Below, one piece after another: positions 1 to 6,244 of a stretch of DNA of 35,186 bases. Source of the DNA: Blastochloris sulfoviridis (GTDB taxonomy: Bacteria; Pseudomonadota; Alphaproteobacteria; Rhizobiales; Xanthobacteraceae). Numbering within the stretch: the stretch's first letter is position 1; each line of letters begins with the position of its first letter. The notes under the pieces are model-generated. The model saw nothing but the letters and a program-made list of their open reading frames with translations, searched no databases and was not told the origin of the DNA. The position numbers were made by a program, and so were the translations under genes. The DNA lies in assembly GCF_008630065.1 (NCBI RefSeq), contig NZ_VWPL01000036.1, forward strand, positions 1 through 35,186. Direction: 5' to 3'.

Positions 1-86
1 GATTCGCAACCAACTGGAAACAAGCAGAATCAATGCCGTGCACCTCTTCAAGCACAATCCGTGCCGGACAGCCGTGGAGCAGCCCC

Positions 87-202
87 GGTCATCGCCGGGC
101 TTGGCCCGGCGATCCCGACACCTTGATCATCCCGCCTGCCGTCCTCTTGTCCGGCGCCGCCGCAGTCCGATCGAGATCGCCGGGCCAAGCCCGGCGATGA
201 CC
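87..202. repeat. Inverted repeat, rhizobial intergenic palindrome
   Basis: Two 28-base arms (87-114 and 175-202) are reverse complements of each other. Each contains the internally palindromic ATCGCCGGGC / GCCCGGCGAT core. This is a common intergenic element type in Hyphomicrobiales. I see no gene between 1 and 317. Confidence 0.75.
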
Positions 203-317
203 GCGGTGAGAGCGCGCCCGCATCTCATGTCAGGCTGCATGGATCGGAGGCTGTCGGCCCGGCCGCTGGCGACGAGATTCGACGCAGACACGCTCAGCGC
301 GGACTGGTGTGCGCCGG

Positions 318-518
318 TCAGAACGCCGCGCCCGGCGCCACGCCAAGCCGCTTCAGCACGATGGCGAGCGGGCAGAAGCCGGTGAAGGACGACTGCAGCA
401 GGTTGAAGCCGACGAAGGCGGTGAGCAGCAGCCACCACGGGCTGACCAACTGGGCCAAAGCCAAGCTCAGCAGGATCATCGTGCCTGCGAACGCCATCAC
501 AAATCGATCGAGCGTCAT
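318..518 (-). CDS. DUF2892 (YgaP-like) small inner-membrane protein
   Basis: This 66-residue protein starts MTLDRFVMAFAG and has two hydrophobic helices at about residues 6-26 and 28-46. They are followed by the family signature around TGFCPLAIVLKRLG, with the conserved Cys-Pro pair. This matches the DUF2892 domain, which in E. coli YgaP is the membrane part fused to a rhodanese; here it stands alone. The ATG at 518 is chosen because AAAGG lies about 9 bases upstream; a longer upstream reading frame (to 692) is Arg-rich and not family-like. DUF2892 proteins often accompany sulfur-transfer or thiol-stress genes, but no such partner is visible here, so the function is unassigned. A promoter-like stretch lies about 205 bases upstream. 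Confidence 0.8.
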   Translation of the reverse strand: MTLDRFVMAFAGTMILLSLALAQLVSPWWLLLTAFVGFNLLQSSFTGFCPLAIVLKRLGVAPGAAF

Positions 519-722
519 ATGTCGTGCCTTTCGTCGCTGCTGGTTTGGCGGATGCCGCGGTCGCGGGCGTCGCGCGCATGATGGCGTGCCGTCTCCGTGT
601 GCGCATCGCCTGTTCTCCCGCGCACGCGAGCCCCGACAGGCGGGGACGCAAACAGCTCGAGACGACAGCACCTCAAGACGGCAACACCTCAAAGTGACAA
701 GCCCGCGGATGCCCGCCGGTTA

Positions 723-758
723 ATATGCCAATATTAGAATATTTTGATCGACGGTCAA
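723..758 (-). promoter_or_regulatory. Candidate promoter with AT-rich operator for the DUF2892 gene
   Basis: On the minus strand TTGACC (753-758) is followed after 17 bases by AATATT (730-735). The -10 region lies in AATATTAGAATATT (730-743), a 14-base palindrome perfect except for its two central bases and strikingly AT-rich against the surrounding G+C. Winged-helix repressors such as ArsR/BigR types bind sites of this kind, but that assignment is a guess. The predicted transcript would have a leader of about 205 bases. Confidence 0.4.
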
Positions 759-798
759 TCGCCTGCGTGCACCTTGCCCGCATCCGGCGGGCGGCCGC

Positions 799-843
799 GC
801 TCTTGGCGGCGGTGCTCTTGGCGGCGGTGCTCTCTTGGCGGCC
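799..843. repeat. 15-base tandem repeat, three units
   Basis: Two exact copies of GCTCTTGGCGGCGGT (799-813, 814-828) are followed by a diverged third (829-843). The repeat is non-coding as far as I can tell. The period equals that of the coding tandem repeats at 7566-7640 and 33786-33845. Confidence 0.85.
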
Positions 844-903
844 GGCGGTCCGGCGACGACGCAGCGTTGCGGCTGGGGCCGGGGCGCCATGCGGTTCGCA
901 CCC

Positions 904-944
904 TTGTTGGGACGGGCGCGCTGCCTATATTGAGCATACGTTCA
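904..944 (+). promoter_or_regulatory. Promoter and operator of the DUF134-petA-nifX-like operon
   Basis: TTGTTG (904-909) and TATATT (926-931) are separated by 16 bases, giving a sigma-70-like promoter with a start near 938. TGAGCATACGTTCA (931-944), an imperfect palindrome with two mismatched pairs, covers the predicted transcription start. Its position suits a repressor, possibly the DUF134 protein encoded just downstream. Confidence 0.45.
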
Positions 945-974
945 TAACTAGAAATGGGCAAAGGCGGCGTCGAG

Positions 975-1514
975 ATGTCTCGTCCGCGCAAGATGCGGGT
1001 CATCCGCGAAGCGGCGTCCATCCGTGTGTTCAAGCCGCAGGGCATCCCGCTGCGCGAGCTGCAGGACGTGGTGCTGACGGAAGACGGGATGGAGGCGCTG
1101 CGCCTCGCCGACGCCGAGGGCCTGGAGCACGCCGCGGCGGCCGAACTGATGGGCGTGTCGCGGCCGACCTTCTCGCGCCTCTTGGCCGAGGCGCGCACCA
1201 CGGTGGCGACTGCGCTCGCCCGCGGCTGGGCGGTCCGCATCGAGGGCGGCGCGGTGCGCCGGCCCGAGGAGGACGAGATCGCCGCCACCGGCTGTCCGAT
1301 GCAGGGCCTGCGCCGCCGGCGCGGCCATTGCGGACGCTGGCGGACGCCGGAGGGGACAACCCCGGCCTTCGCCGCAATCGCCGCCGTCGAAGACGCCGAA
1401 GACGCGGAAAAGGTTTCGCCCGATCGGATTTTGCCAAGTTCAGCGGCCCGGAACACGTCCGGCTCGCCGCTGTCTTCGAACCAACAGAAGGATCCCCCCA
1501 ATGACGACAGATGA
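975..1514 (+). CDS. UPF0251/DUF134 family DNA-binding regulator
   Basis: This 179-residue protein begins with the family hallmark MSRPRK. A sigma-like helix-turn-helix at about residues 37-75 contains EDGMEALRLAD and AAAELMGVSRPTFSRLL. A Cys/His-containing segment follows (TGCPMQG, then GHCGRW, about residues 105-120), which may bind metal. DUF134 proteins are poorly characterised; they commonly neighbour NifX/NifB-type cofactor proteins, as here (2107-2469). The ATG at 975 is preferred because the family starts there and AAAGG lies upstream; an in-frame ATG at 954 is possible but has no Shine-Dalgarno. The last 60 or so residues are low-complexity and overlap petA by 14 bases, so the tail may be dispensable. 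A regulatory role is inferred from the helix-turn-helix and the palindrome at 931-944. Confidence 0.8.
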   Translation: MSRPRKMRVIREAASIRVFKPQGIPLRELQDVVLTEDGMEALRLADAEGLEHAAAAELMGVSRPTFSRLLAEARTTVATALARGWAVRIEGGAVRRPEEDEIAATGCPMQGLRRRRGHCGRWRTPEGTTPAFAAIAAVEDAEDAEKVSPDRILPSSAARNTSGSPLSSNQQKDPPNDDR

Positions 1515-2034
1515 GGTTGCCCACACCACCCGGCGCGACATCCTGCAGCTTGGCACGGCGGCGGTGGCCGCGGCCGGCGTCGCCGCCGTCGCGTGGCCGT
1601 TCATCGATCAGATGAACCCGGATGCCGCCACCATCGCCTCGGGCGGGCCGATCGAGCTCGATCTGGCGCCGATCGCCGAAGGCCAGATCGTGCGCATCTT
1701 CTGGCGCGGCAAGCCGATCTTCGTGCGCCACCGTACGCCCGACGAGATCGCGGCGGCCGAAAACGTCGACGTGGCGGCGCTGATGGACCCGCAGCCCGAT
1801 TCTGCCCGGGTGAAGCCCGGCATGGCGCAGTGGCTGGTGGTCTATGCCAGCTGCACCCACCTCGGCTGCATTCCGCTCGGCCACCAGGGCGATTGGAACG
1901 GCTGGTTCTGCCCGTGCCACGGCTCGGCTTACGACACCTCCGGGCGCGTGCGCAAAGGCCCGGCGCCGACCAACCTGCCGATCCCGCCCTACCAGTTCGC
2001 CGGCGACACCAAGCTCGTTGTCGGCATGGCGTGA
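1501..2034 (+). CDS. petA: Ubiquinol-cytochrome c reductase Rieske iron-sulfur subunit
   Basis: This 177-residue protein is a cytochrome bc1-type Rieske protein, carrying electrons from quinol at the Qo site to cytochrome c1. The N-terminus has a twin-arginine motif (TRRDIL, residues 10-15) and one membrane anchor (about 16-36), as usual for uncleaved Tat-targeted Rieske proteins. The [2Fe-2S] ligands are in CTHLGC (C118, H120; disulfide C123) and CPCHGS (C137, disulfide C139, H140). GRVRKGPAP and LPIPPY near the C-terminus are typical of alphaproteobacterial members. AGAAGGA lies about 7 bases before the ATG. It overlaps the upstream DUF134 gene and is followed after 72 bases by a NifX-like gene. 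The usual partners, cytochrome b and c1, do not follow, which is odd. A second copy in a normal operon elsewhere is possible. Confidence 0.93.
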   Translation: MTTDEVAHTTRRDILQLGTAAVAAAGVAAVAWPFIDQMNPDAATIASGGPIELDLAPIAEGQIVRIFWRGKPIFVRHRTPDEIAAAENVDVAALMDPQPDSARVKPGMAQWLVVYASCTHLGCIPLGHQGDWNGWFCPCHGSAYDTSGRVRKGPAPTNLPIPPYQFAGDTKLVVGMA

Positions 2035-2106
2035 GCGCCGAGCCCGAAGGGCGGCCGCGCCGCCCTTCGCTACACACCAACCGACCCGCACCCTGAGGAC
2101 ACCTGC

Positions 2107-2469
2107 ATGCGTATCGCCGTCGCCAGCCAGAACTTCCGCACCGTGACCCCGCACGCCGGCAAGACCCGGCGCTTCCTCGTGTTCGAGGTCGAGGCCGGGA
2201 CGCCGCCGCGCGAGGTCGAACGGCTGGACCTGCCGAAGGACATGTCGATCCACGAATACCGCGGCACCGACCCGCATCCGCTCTATTCGATGCGGGCGGT
2301 GATCGCCGCCAGCGCCGGGCCGGGCTTCGTGGCGCGGCTGGCCTCGGTGGGGGTGGCGGCGATCGCCACCAGCGAGACCGACCCGGTCGCCGCGGTCGAG
2401 AAGTTCCTCGCCGGCACCCTGCCGCAGGCGGCCGAGCACGAGGACGACTGCGACTGCAACTGCCATTGA
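2107..2469 (+). CDS. NifX/NifB-C-type dinitrogenase Fe-Mo cofactor biosynthesis family protein
   Basis: This 120-residue protein has the single-domain fold of the NifX/NafY/NifB-C family, which binds iron-sulfur or FeMo-cofactor precursors. The signs are an opening MRIAVASQ, then TPHAGKTRRFLVFEVE, and a C-terminal half with GPGFVARLASVGVAAIATSE before an alpha-helix. It ends in an acidic Cys/His tail (DDCDCNCH), probably a metal site. GAGGA lies about 8 bases upstream of the ATG. No nif gene is present, so it need not act in nitrogen fixation; stand-alone members next to DUF134 regulators are frequent in anaerobes and phototrophs. It is the last gene of the DUF134-petA operon and is followed by hairpins at 2474-2547. 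Confidence 0.82.
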   Translation: MRIAVASQNFRTVTPHAGKTRRFLVFEVEAGTPPREVERLDLPKDMSIHEYRGTDPHPLYSMRAVIAASAGPGFVARLASVGVAAIATSETDPVAAVEKFLAGTLPQAAEHEDDCDCNCH

Positions 2470-2473
2470 TAGG

Positions 2474-2547
2474 GTTTCCGGCTGATTTCTTCGGGATGCC
2501 GGAAACGATCTCGCCGAAAAATCCTTGATCGGATAAGGATTTTTCGG
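2474..2547. repeat. Composite two-hairpin intergenic repeat
   Basis: Hairpin 1 has arms GTTTCCGGC (2474-2482) and GCCGGAAAC (2498-2506). Hairpin 2 has perfect 13-base arms CCGAAAAATCCTT (2514-2526) and AAGGATTTTTCGG (2535-2547). The same pair recurs at 34177-34250, and hairpin 1 alone at 21877-21911. It lies just after the nifX-like stop codon and could end transcription, although no T-run follows. Confidence 0.8.
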
Positions 2548-2691
2548 TGATCGGGCGGGGTTGGCCCGGACACTTTCTATTTAGGCGGGGCGGCGGGGCG
2601 GCATCGCCTCCCCCGATCACGATGTGATGACCGGCAGGCCGCCGGATTTGCCCGCGCTGGCCAATTCCGGCCTGATGGACCTATAGAGAAC

Positions 2692-2917
2692 CCGGCTGAT
2701 CAGTTCGGCCTCTTCCTTCCCTCTCCCCTTGCGGGAGAGGGGGGGGCGAGATCGAGCGATAGCGAGGTCGAGCCGGGTGAGGGGTCGATACGGCGCATGA
2801 TGGGAAAGTCACCCCTCACCCGCCTCGCGATCTGACGATCGCTCGGCACCCTCTCCCGCAAGGGGAGAGGGAAAGAGGCGGCGGTCGTCCGGCCACCATT
2901 CCGAGCTGATCAACCGG
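2692..2917. repeat. Nested palindromic element (large hairpin inside an outer inverted repeat)
   Basis: Outer arms CCGGCTGATCAGTTCGG (2692-2708) and CCGAGCTGATCAACCGG (2901-2917) are inverted with 15 of 17 matches. Inside lies a hairpin of about 160 bases (2715-2873) whose ends read CTTCCCTCTCCCCTTGCGGG and the reverse complement. Relatives of the inner hairpin occur at 10541-10696 and 23283-23475. The region 2470-2956 holds no gene that I can support. Confidence 0.75.
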
Positions 2918-2956
2918 AAACCATATGATCGGATCGCGTGCGAAGGCCGGCCAGGA

Positions 2957-3763
2957 ATGACGGACTCCAAGACGGACTCCAAGATCGACGCCCTGCTGGC
3001 GCTGCGCAGCGAGGGACGGCTGCTGGTCGGACGCGACCGCATCCTGCTGCTCGAAGCGGTGGCCGAGCACGGCAGCATCACCAAGGCCGCCGAGGCGGTC
3101 GGCTTCAGCTACAAGACCGCCTGGGACGCCGTGACCGCCATCAACAACCTGCTGCCGACCCCGGCCTTCGTCACCAAGGCCGGCGGGCGCAAGGGCGGCG
3201 GCGCCGAGATCACCGAGGAGGGCCGGCGGCTGATCGTGGCGTTCCGCCGCCTGGAGGAGAAGCTCGGGCAGATCTCGGCCACCATCGCCGAGGAGGGGCT
3301 GCGCAATCTCGACGACCTCTTGCTGTGGGGCCTGGCGGTGAAGGTGAGCGCCCGCAACGCGTTGCGCTGCGAGGTCAGCGAGGTCCGCAAGGGGCCGGTG
3401 TCGGTGGTGGTCAAGCTCAAGGTCTCGGCCGCCAATTCCATCACCGCGGTGGTGACCAATGGCGCCGCCGCCGATCTCAGGCTCGAACCGGGCCGGCAGG
3501 CCATGGCGCTGGTGAAATCGTCGTCTGTGATGCTGGCGCCGGCCGACGCGCCGCCGGCGCTGTCGGTGCGCAACCGCATCCAGGGCACGGTGGCCCGCCG
3601 CATCGACAGCGACATCGGCGCCGAGATCGACATCGACATCGGCGAAGGCAAGACCATCGTGTCGGTGGTGACGCGCGAGGGCGCCGACACCGCCGGCGCC
3701 CAGGTCGGCCAGCCGATCTGCGCGCTGTTCAAGGCCACCCACGTCATCCTCGCCGCGGGTTGA
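2957..3763 (+). CDS. modE: Molybdate-responsive transcriptional regulator ModE
   Basis: This 268-residue protein is of full ModE length. Residues 20-115 form the LysR-like winged helix (LLEAVAEHGSITKAAEAVG, then SYKTAWDAV, then GRKGGGAEITEEGRRL). Two Mop/TOBE domains follow. The first is at about 131-195, opening SARNALRCEV. The second is at about 203-267, opening SVRNRIQGTV. These bind molybdate or tungstate at the dimer interface. Molybdate-bound ModE normally represses molybdate uptake genes and activates some Mo-enzyme genes. There is no modABC here; the nearest candidate target is the convergent operon 7711-4017, whose start carries a CGTTATG/CATAACG dyad. AAGG lies about 14 bases and AGGA directly before the ATG, so the ribosome-binding site is mediocre. 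Confidence 0.92.
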   Translation: MTDSKTDSKIDALLALRSEGRLLVGRDRILLLEAVAEHGSITKAAEAVGFSYKTAWDAVTAINNLLPTPAFVTKAGGRKGGGAEITEEGRRLIVAFRRLEEKLGQISATIAEEGLRNLDDLLLWGLAVKVSARNALRCEVSEVRKGPVSVVVKLKVSAANSITAVVTNGAAADLRLEPGRQAMALVKSSSVMLAPADAPPALSVRNRIQGTVARRIDSDIGAEIDIDIGEGKTIVSVVTREGADTAGAQVGQPICALFKATHVILAAG

Positions 3764-3808
3764 TGCGCCGGGGCGAGCCGCAACGCCCCGACGCACCGCC
3801 GGGAAGCT

Positions 3809-3958
3809 TTATACCAACTGCCGTCGAGCATGACCCGCCGTCGTCATGGCCGGGCTTGTCCCGGCCATCCACGTCTTTGTTTTCAAAGACATTTTAAGTC
3901 GTGGATGCCCGCAACAAGTGCGGGCATGACGAGTCATGGGCTGCGACCGTTGGTATAA
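3809..3958. repeat. 150-base intergenic element with nested inverted repeats
   Basis: Outer arms TTATACCAAC (3809-3818) and GTTGGTATAA (3949-3958) are perfect inverses. Inside are two internally palindromic halves (3842-3873, 3900-3931) that end in CGTCATG and CATGACG. This resembles miniature palindromic elements widespread in Bradyrhizobium-type genomes. It fills most of the gap between modE and the convergent receptor gene. Confidence 0.75.
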
Positions 3959-4017
3959 GCTCTTGAGTTGTCGCATTCTCTTTCGCAAAACCGGTATCCA
4001 CTTTTACGAGAATGCTC
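3959..4017 (-). repeat. Rhizobial AAAAGTGGA/CCGGTTTTGCG repeat
   Basis: Read on the minus strand this contains GAGCATTCT, AAAAGTGGATACCGG and TTTTGCG, then GAATGCG and a GAGC end. The same element lies in the other orientation at 25105-25174. It directly abuts the stop codon of the receptor gene (TAG, 4017-4019) and may serve as its 3-prime end structure. Confidence 0.75.
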
Positions 4018-6131
4018 TAGAACGTCGCCTTCAGCGACGCATAGAAGCTGCGGCCGGCCTCGGGATAGCCGTCGCTCAGATAGTATTCCTCGTCGAACAG
4101 GTTGCGGACGCCGGCCGCCACCATGAAGTTCTTGTTGATGGTGTATTCGGCCCGCATGTTGAAGATCGCATAGGCCCCCGTCACGTAATAATAGGTGACC
4201 TTGTTCTTCACATAGGACGTCCAGCGGTCGTCGGCGAATTCGAAGGCCGGGATCAGCTTGAAGTTCTCGGTCGGCTGCCACGTGGCGAACAGCATGCCCT
4301 TGACCTCGGGAACGCCGGACGGCTGGAACGTCGTATCGTTGGGATTGGTGACCTCGCGATGCACCCAGCTCACATTGCCGCCCACCGCCCATTCCGAATT
4401 GATCGCCAGATCGATCGAGCCTTCGGCGCCGAAGAAGTACCCGTCGCCGACATTCTGCGACTGGTTCAATGACGTCGCCTTGTGGGTGATGGGATTGATG
4501 TAGACGATCGGCACCGACTGGATCATGTCGGTGACGTCGCTGTAGAAGCCCGTGATCGAGACTTGGCTCTTCGCCGCGAATGCGTTGCTCCAGCCGACCT
4601 GATAGTTGACGGCCCGCTCCGGCTGGAGATTGGGATTGGAGGTGGCGCCGCCGAACCGCGAGGAGAACCGTTCGAACAGCGTCGGAAAGCGCGTGCGGTC
4701 GGAGATGTTGGCGAACAGCCGCGCGGTGTCGCTGTAGCGCCAGATCAACGCGCCCTGATAGTTGACCGCATCGCTGTCGCTCAGCGGATAATTGATGATG
4801 CCGTTGAAGCCGTCCCGCGTGGTGAAGTCCTCGGCTTCCGACAGGTGGCGCCAGTCGTAGCTGATGCCCTGCACGAAATCGACGCGCGGCGTGACATGGA
4901 TGGTGTTTTCGAGCGCCAGCGAATAGGTGTCCTCGACCGTCGTCTGCTTGGGCTCGGTCATGCAGACCTCGTTCACGGTGCAGCCATTGGAAACGCCAAG
5001 CAGATCCTGCCATTCGGTATGGTTGTCGCGACGGAAGATGAAGGCCGCCTTCAGGCTGTCGATCGTGCCGAAATCGGTGCCGAACTCGGCGCTGGCGCCG
5101 GCCGCCCAGTCCTCGTAATAGCTGCGCGAGGATTTGTCGGACTGCGCCGGGTTGTTGTATATATCGAGCGCATTCTGGAATGTATTGTAATAGGCCTTCG
5201 TCTTCAGATACGACGCTTCCCCGATCTTGGTGTCCGACAGCCAATAGAGGTTCTGGACGTCCCACCACGGCCACGACCAGTAGCGCTGGCTCTCGATCGG
5301 ATCTTGGACGTGGTAGGGCGCACCCTTCGAGCCGGACTGCTTGATGAAGTTGAGCGAATACTCGTCGGTGGCGTTCGGCGTGTAGGCGGCCTTGAGGTTG
5401 ACGTTCCAGTCGGTGACGTCGGAATGGTCGCGCAGGCCGCCATTCTCCACCACGGTGGGGGTGAAGCCCTCCGGCAGCATCCAGCCGCGCAGATCGCGAT
5501 AGGTGCCGCTGGCCTGGACGTAACCCTTGTCCATGCGCGAGCCGCCTCGCAAGTAGTTCAACGTCCCTTCATAGGTTCCGTCCGTGCCGAATTCCGCCTG
5601 GGTGCGGCCCTCGGCCTCGAATTCCTTGGTCGGACGGTAGCTGACGAGGTTGATCGCGCCGCCCATGCCGCCCGGACCGTCGAGCACCGACACGTAGCCT
5701 TTGGCGACCTGCACCGCGGCGATGTCCGGCGTCAGAAAGCGCCCGAAGTCGAGGCGGTTGTCATAGGGCAGGTAGATTCGCACGCCATCGATCGACAGCG
5801 GCACCTGCCAGCGGTCGAAGCCGCGGACATAGACAAGCTGTTCGTTGCGCGATCCGCCGGAGTTCGAGCTTGAAACGCCGGGGACCAGGTTGAGCGCCCG
5901 GTCGAGCGTGTCGGTGGAGAACTTCTCCATCTGCCGGCCGGAGAGAACGCTGCCGCCGAAACTGTCGCTCTCCTGCGTGTCCCCGGTGGGAGCGGTGACG
6001 TGGATTTCGCCGAGCGAGAAGACGCCGTCGTCGTCATCCTCGGCCCAGGCCGATCCACTTGCGGCCACCCCCATGGTTCCGGCCACCGCCGCCCCCGCCG
6101 CGATCGCCATAACCCGCCGTCCTAGACGCAT
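4017..6131 (-). CDS. TonB-dependent outer-membrane receptor, linked to ModE and a solute-binding protein
   Basis: This 704-residue outer-membrane active transporter has a signal peptide with probable cleavage after SAWA (residue 30). A TonB-box-like GEIHVTAP lies at about 41-48, and a plug domain at about 55-170 contains DGVRIYLPYDNRLDFGRF and LDGPGGMGGAINLVS. A 22-strand barrel then ends in the terminal aromatic residue F704; VAAGVRNLFDEEYYL near the end is typical of the family. GAGGGGG lies about 9 bases before the ATG. The gene follows the solute-binding protein gene by 113 bases on the same strand, so they probably form an operon. The ligand cannot be read from the sequence; the dyad upstream and the modE neighbour suggest molybdate or a Mo-chelate, while iron-siderophore remains the default alternative. 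Confidence 0.92.
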   Translation of the reverse strand: MRLGRRVMAIAAGAAVAGTMGVAASGSAWAEDDDDGVFSLGEIHVTAPTGDTQESDSFGGSVLSGRQMEKFSTDTLDRALNLVPGVSSSNSGGSRNEQLVYVRGFDRWQVPLSIDGVRIYLPYDNRLDFGRFLTPDIAAVQVAKGYVSVLDGPGGMGGAINLVSYRPTKEFEAEGRTQAEFGTDGTYEGTLNYLRGGSRMDKGYVQASGTYRDLRGWMLPEGFTPTVVENGGLRDHSDVTDWNVNLKAAYTPNATDEYSLNFIKQSGSKGAPYHVQDPIESQRYWSWPWWDVQNLYWLSDTKIGEASYLKTKAYYNTFQNALDIYNNPAQSDKSSRSYYEDWAAGASAEFGTDFGTIDSLKAAFIFRRDNHTEWQDLLGVSNGCTVNEVCMTEPKQTTVEDTYSLALENTIHVTPRVDFVQGISYDWRHLSEAEDFTTRDGFNGIINYPLSDSDAVNYQGALIWRYSDTARLFANISDRTRFPTLFERFSSRFGGATSNPNLQPERAVNYQVGWSNAFAAKSQVSITGFYSDVTDMIQSVPIVYINPITHKATSLNQSQNVGDGYFFGAEGSIDLAINSEWAVGGNVSWVHREVTNPNDTTFQPSGVPEVKGMLFATWQPTENFKLIPAFEFADDRWTSYVKNKVTYYYVTGAYAIFNMRAEYTINKNFMVAAGVRNLFDEEYYLSDGYPEAGRSFYASLKATF

Positions 6132-6244
6132 GGTTCAAGCCCCCTCATAATCCCTGACTGACTTCTCGGCGCGCGCAGGCACGCCACCCCCCTGGCCTTG
6201 CGAGACTTTTCGCAACGCCGTCCCGACTTCCGCGGAGAAACGCT

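Larger units (their letters stand above)
519..953. other. Intergenic region between divergent genes
   Basis: No convincing gene was found. The stretch holds a roughly 200-base leader of the DUF2892 gene (519-722), an AT-rich promoter/operator (723-758), a 15-base tandem repeat (799-843) and the promoter of the DUF134 operon (904-944). Reading frames here are Arg/Ala-rich and lack ribosome-binding sites. Confidence 0.6.

Noticed and set aside
38-385. A 115-codon frame at the left edge
   Set aside because: It crosses an inverted repeat, overlaps the DUF2892 gene and has an Arg/Pro-rich composition without a start signal.
2474-2547. Rho-independent terminator after the nifX-like gene
   Set aside because: The stems are good but no T-run follows, and the same structure recurs elsewhere as a dispersed repeat, so I list it as a repeat.
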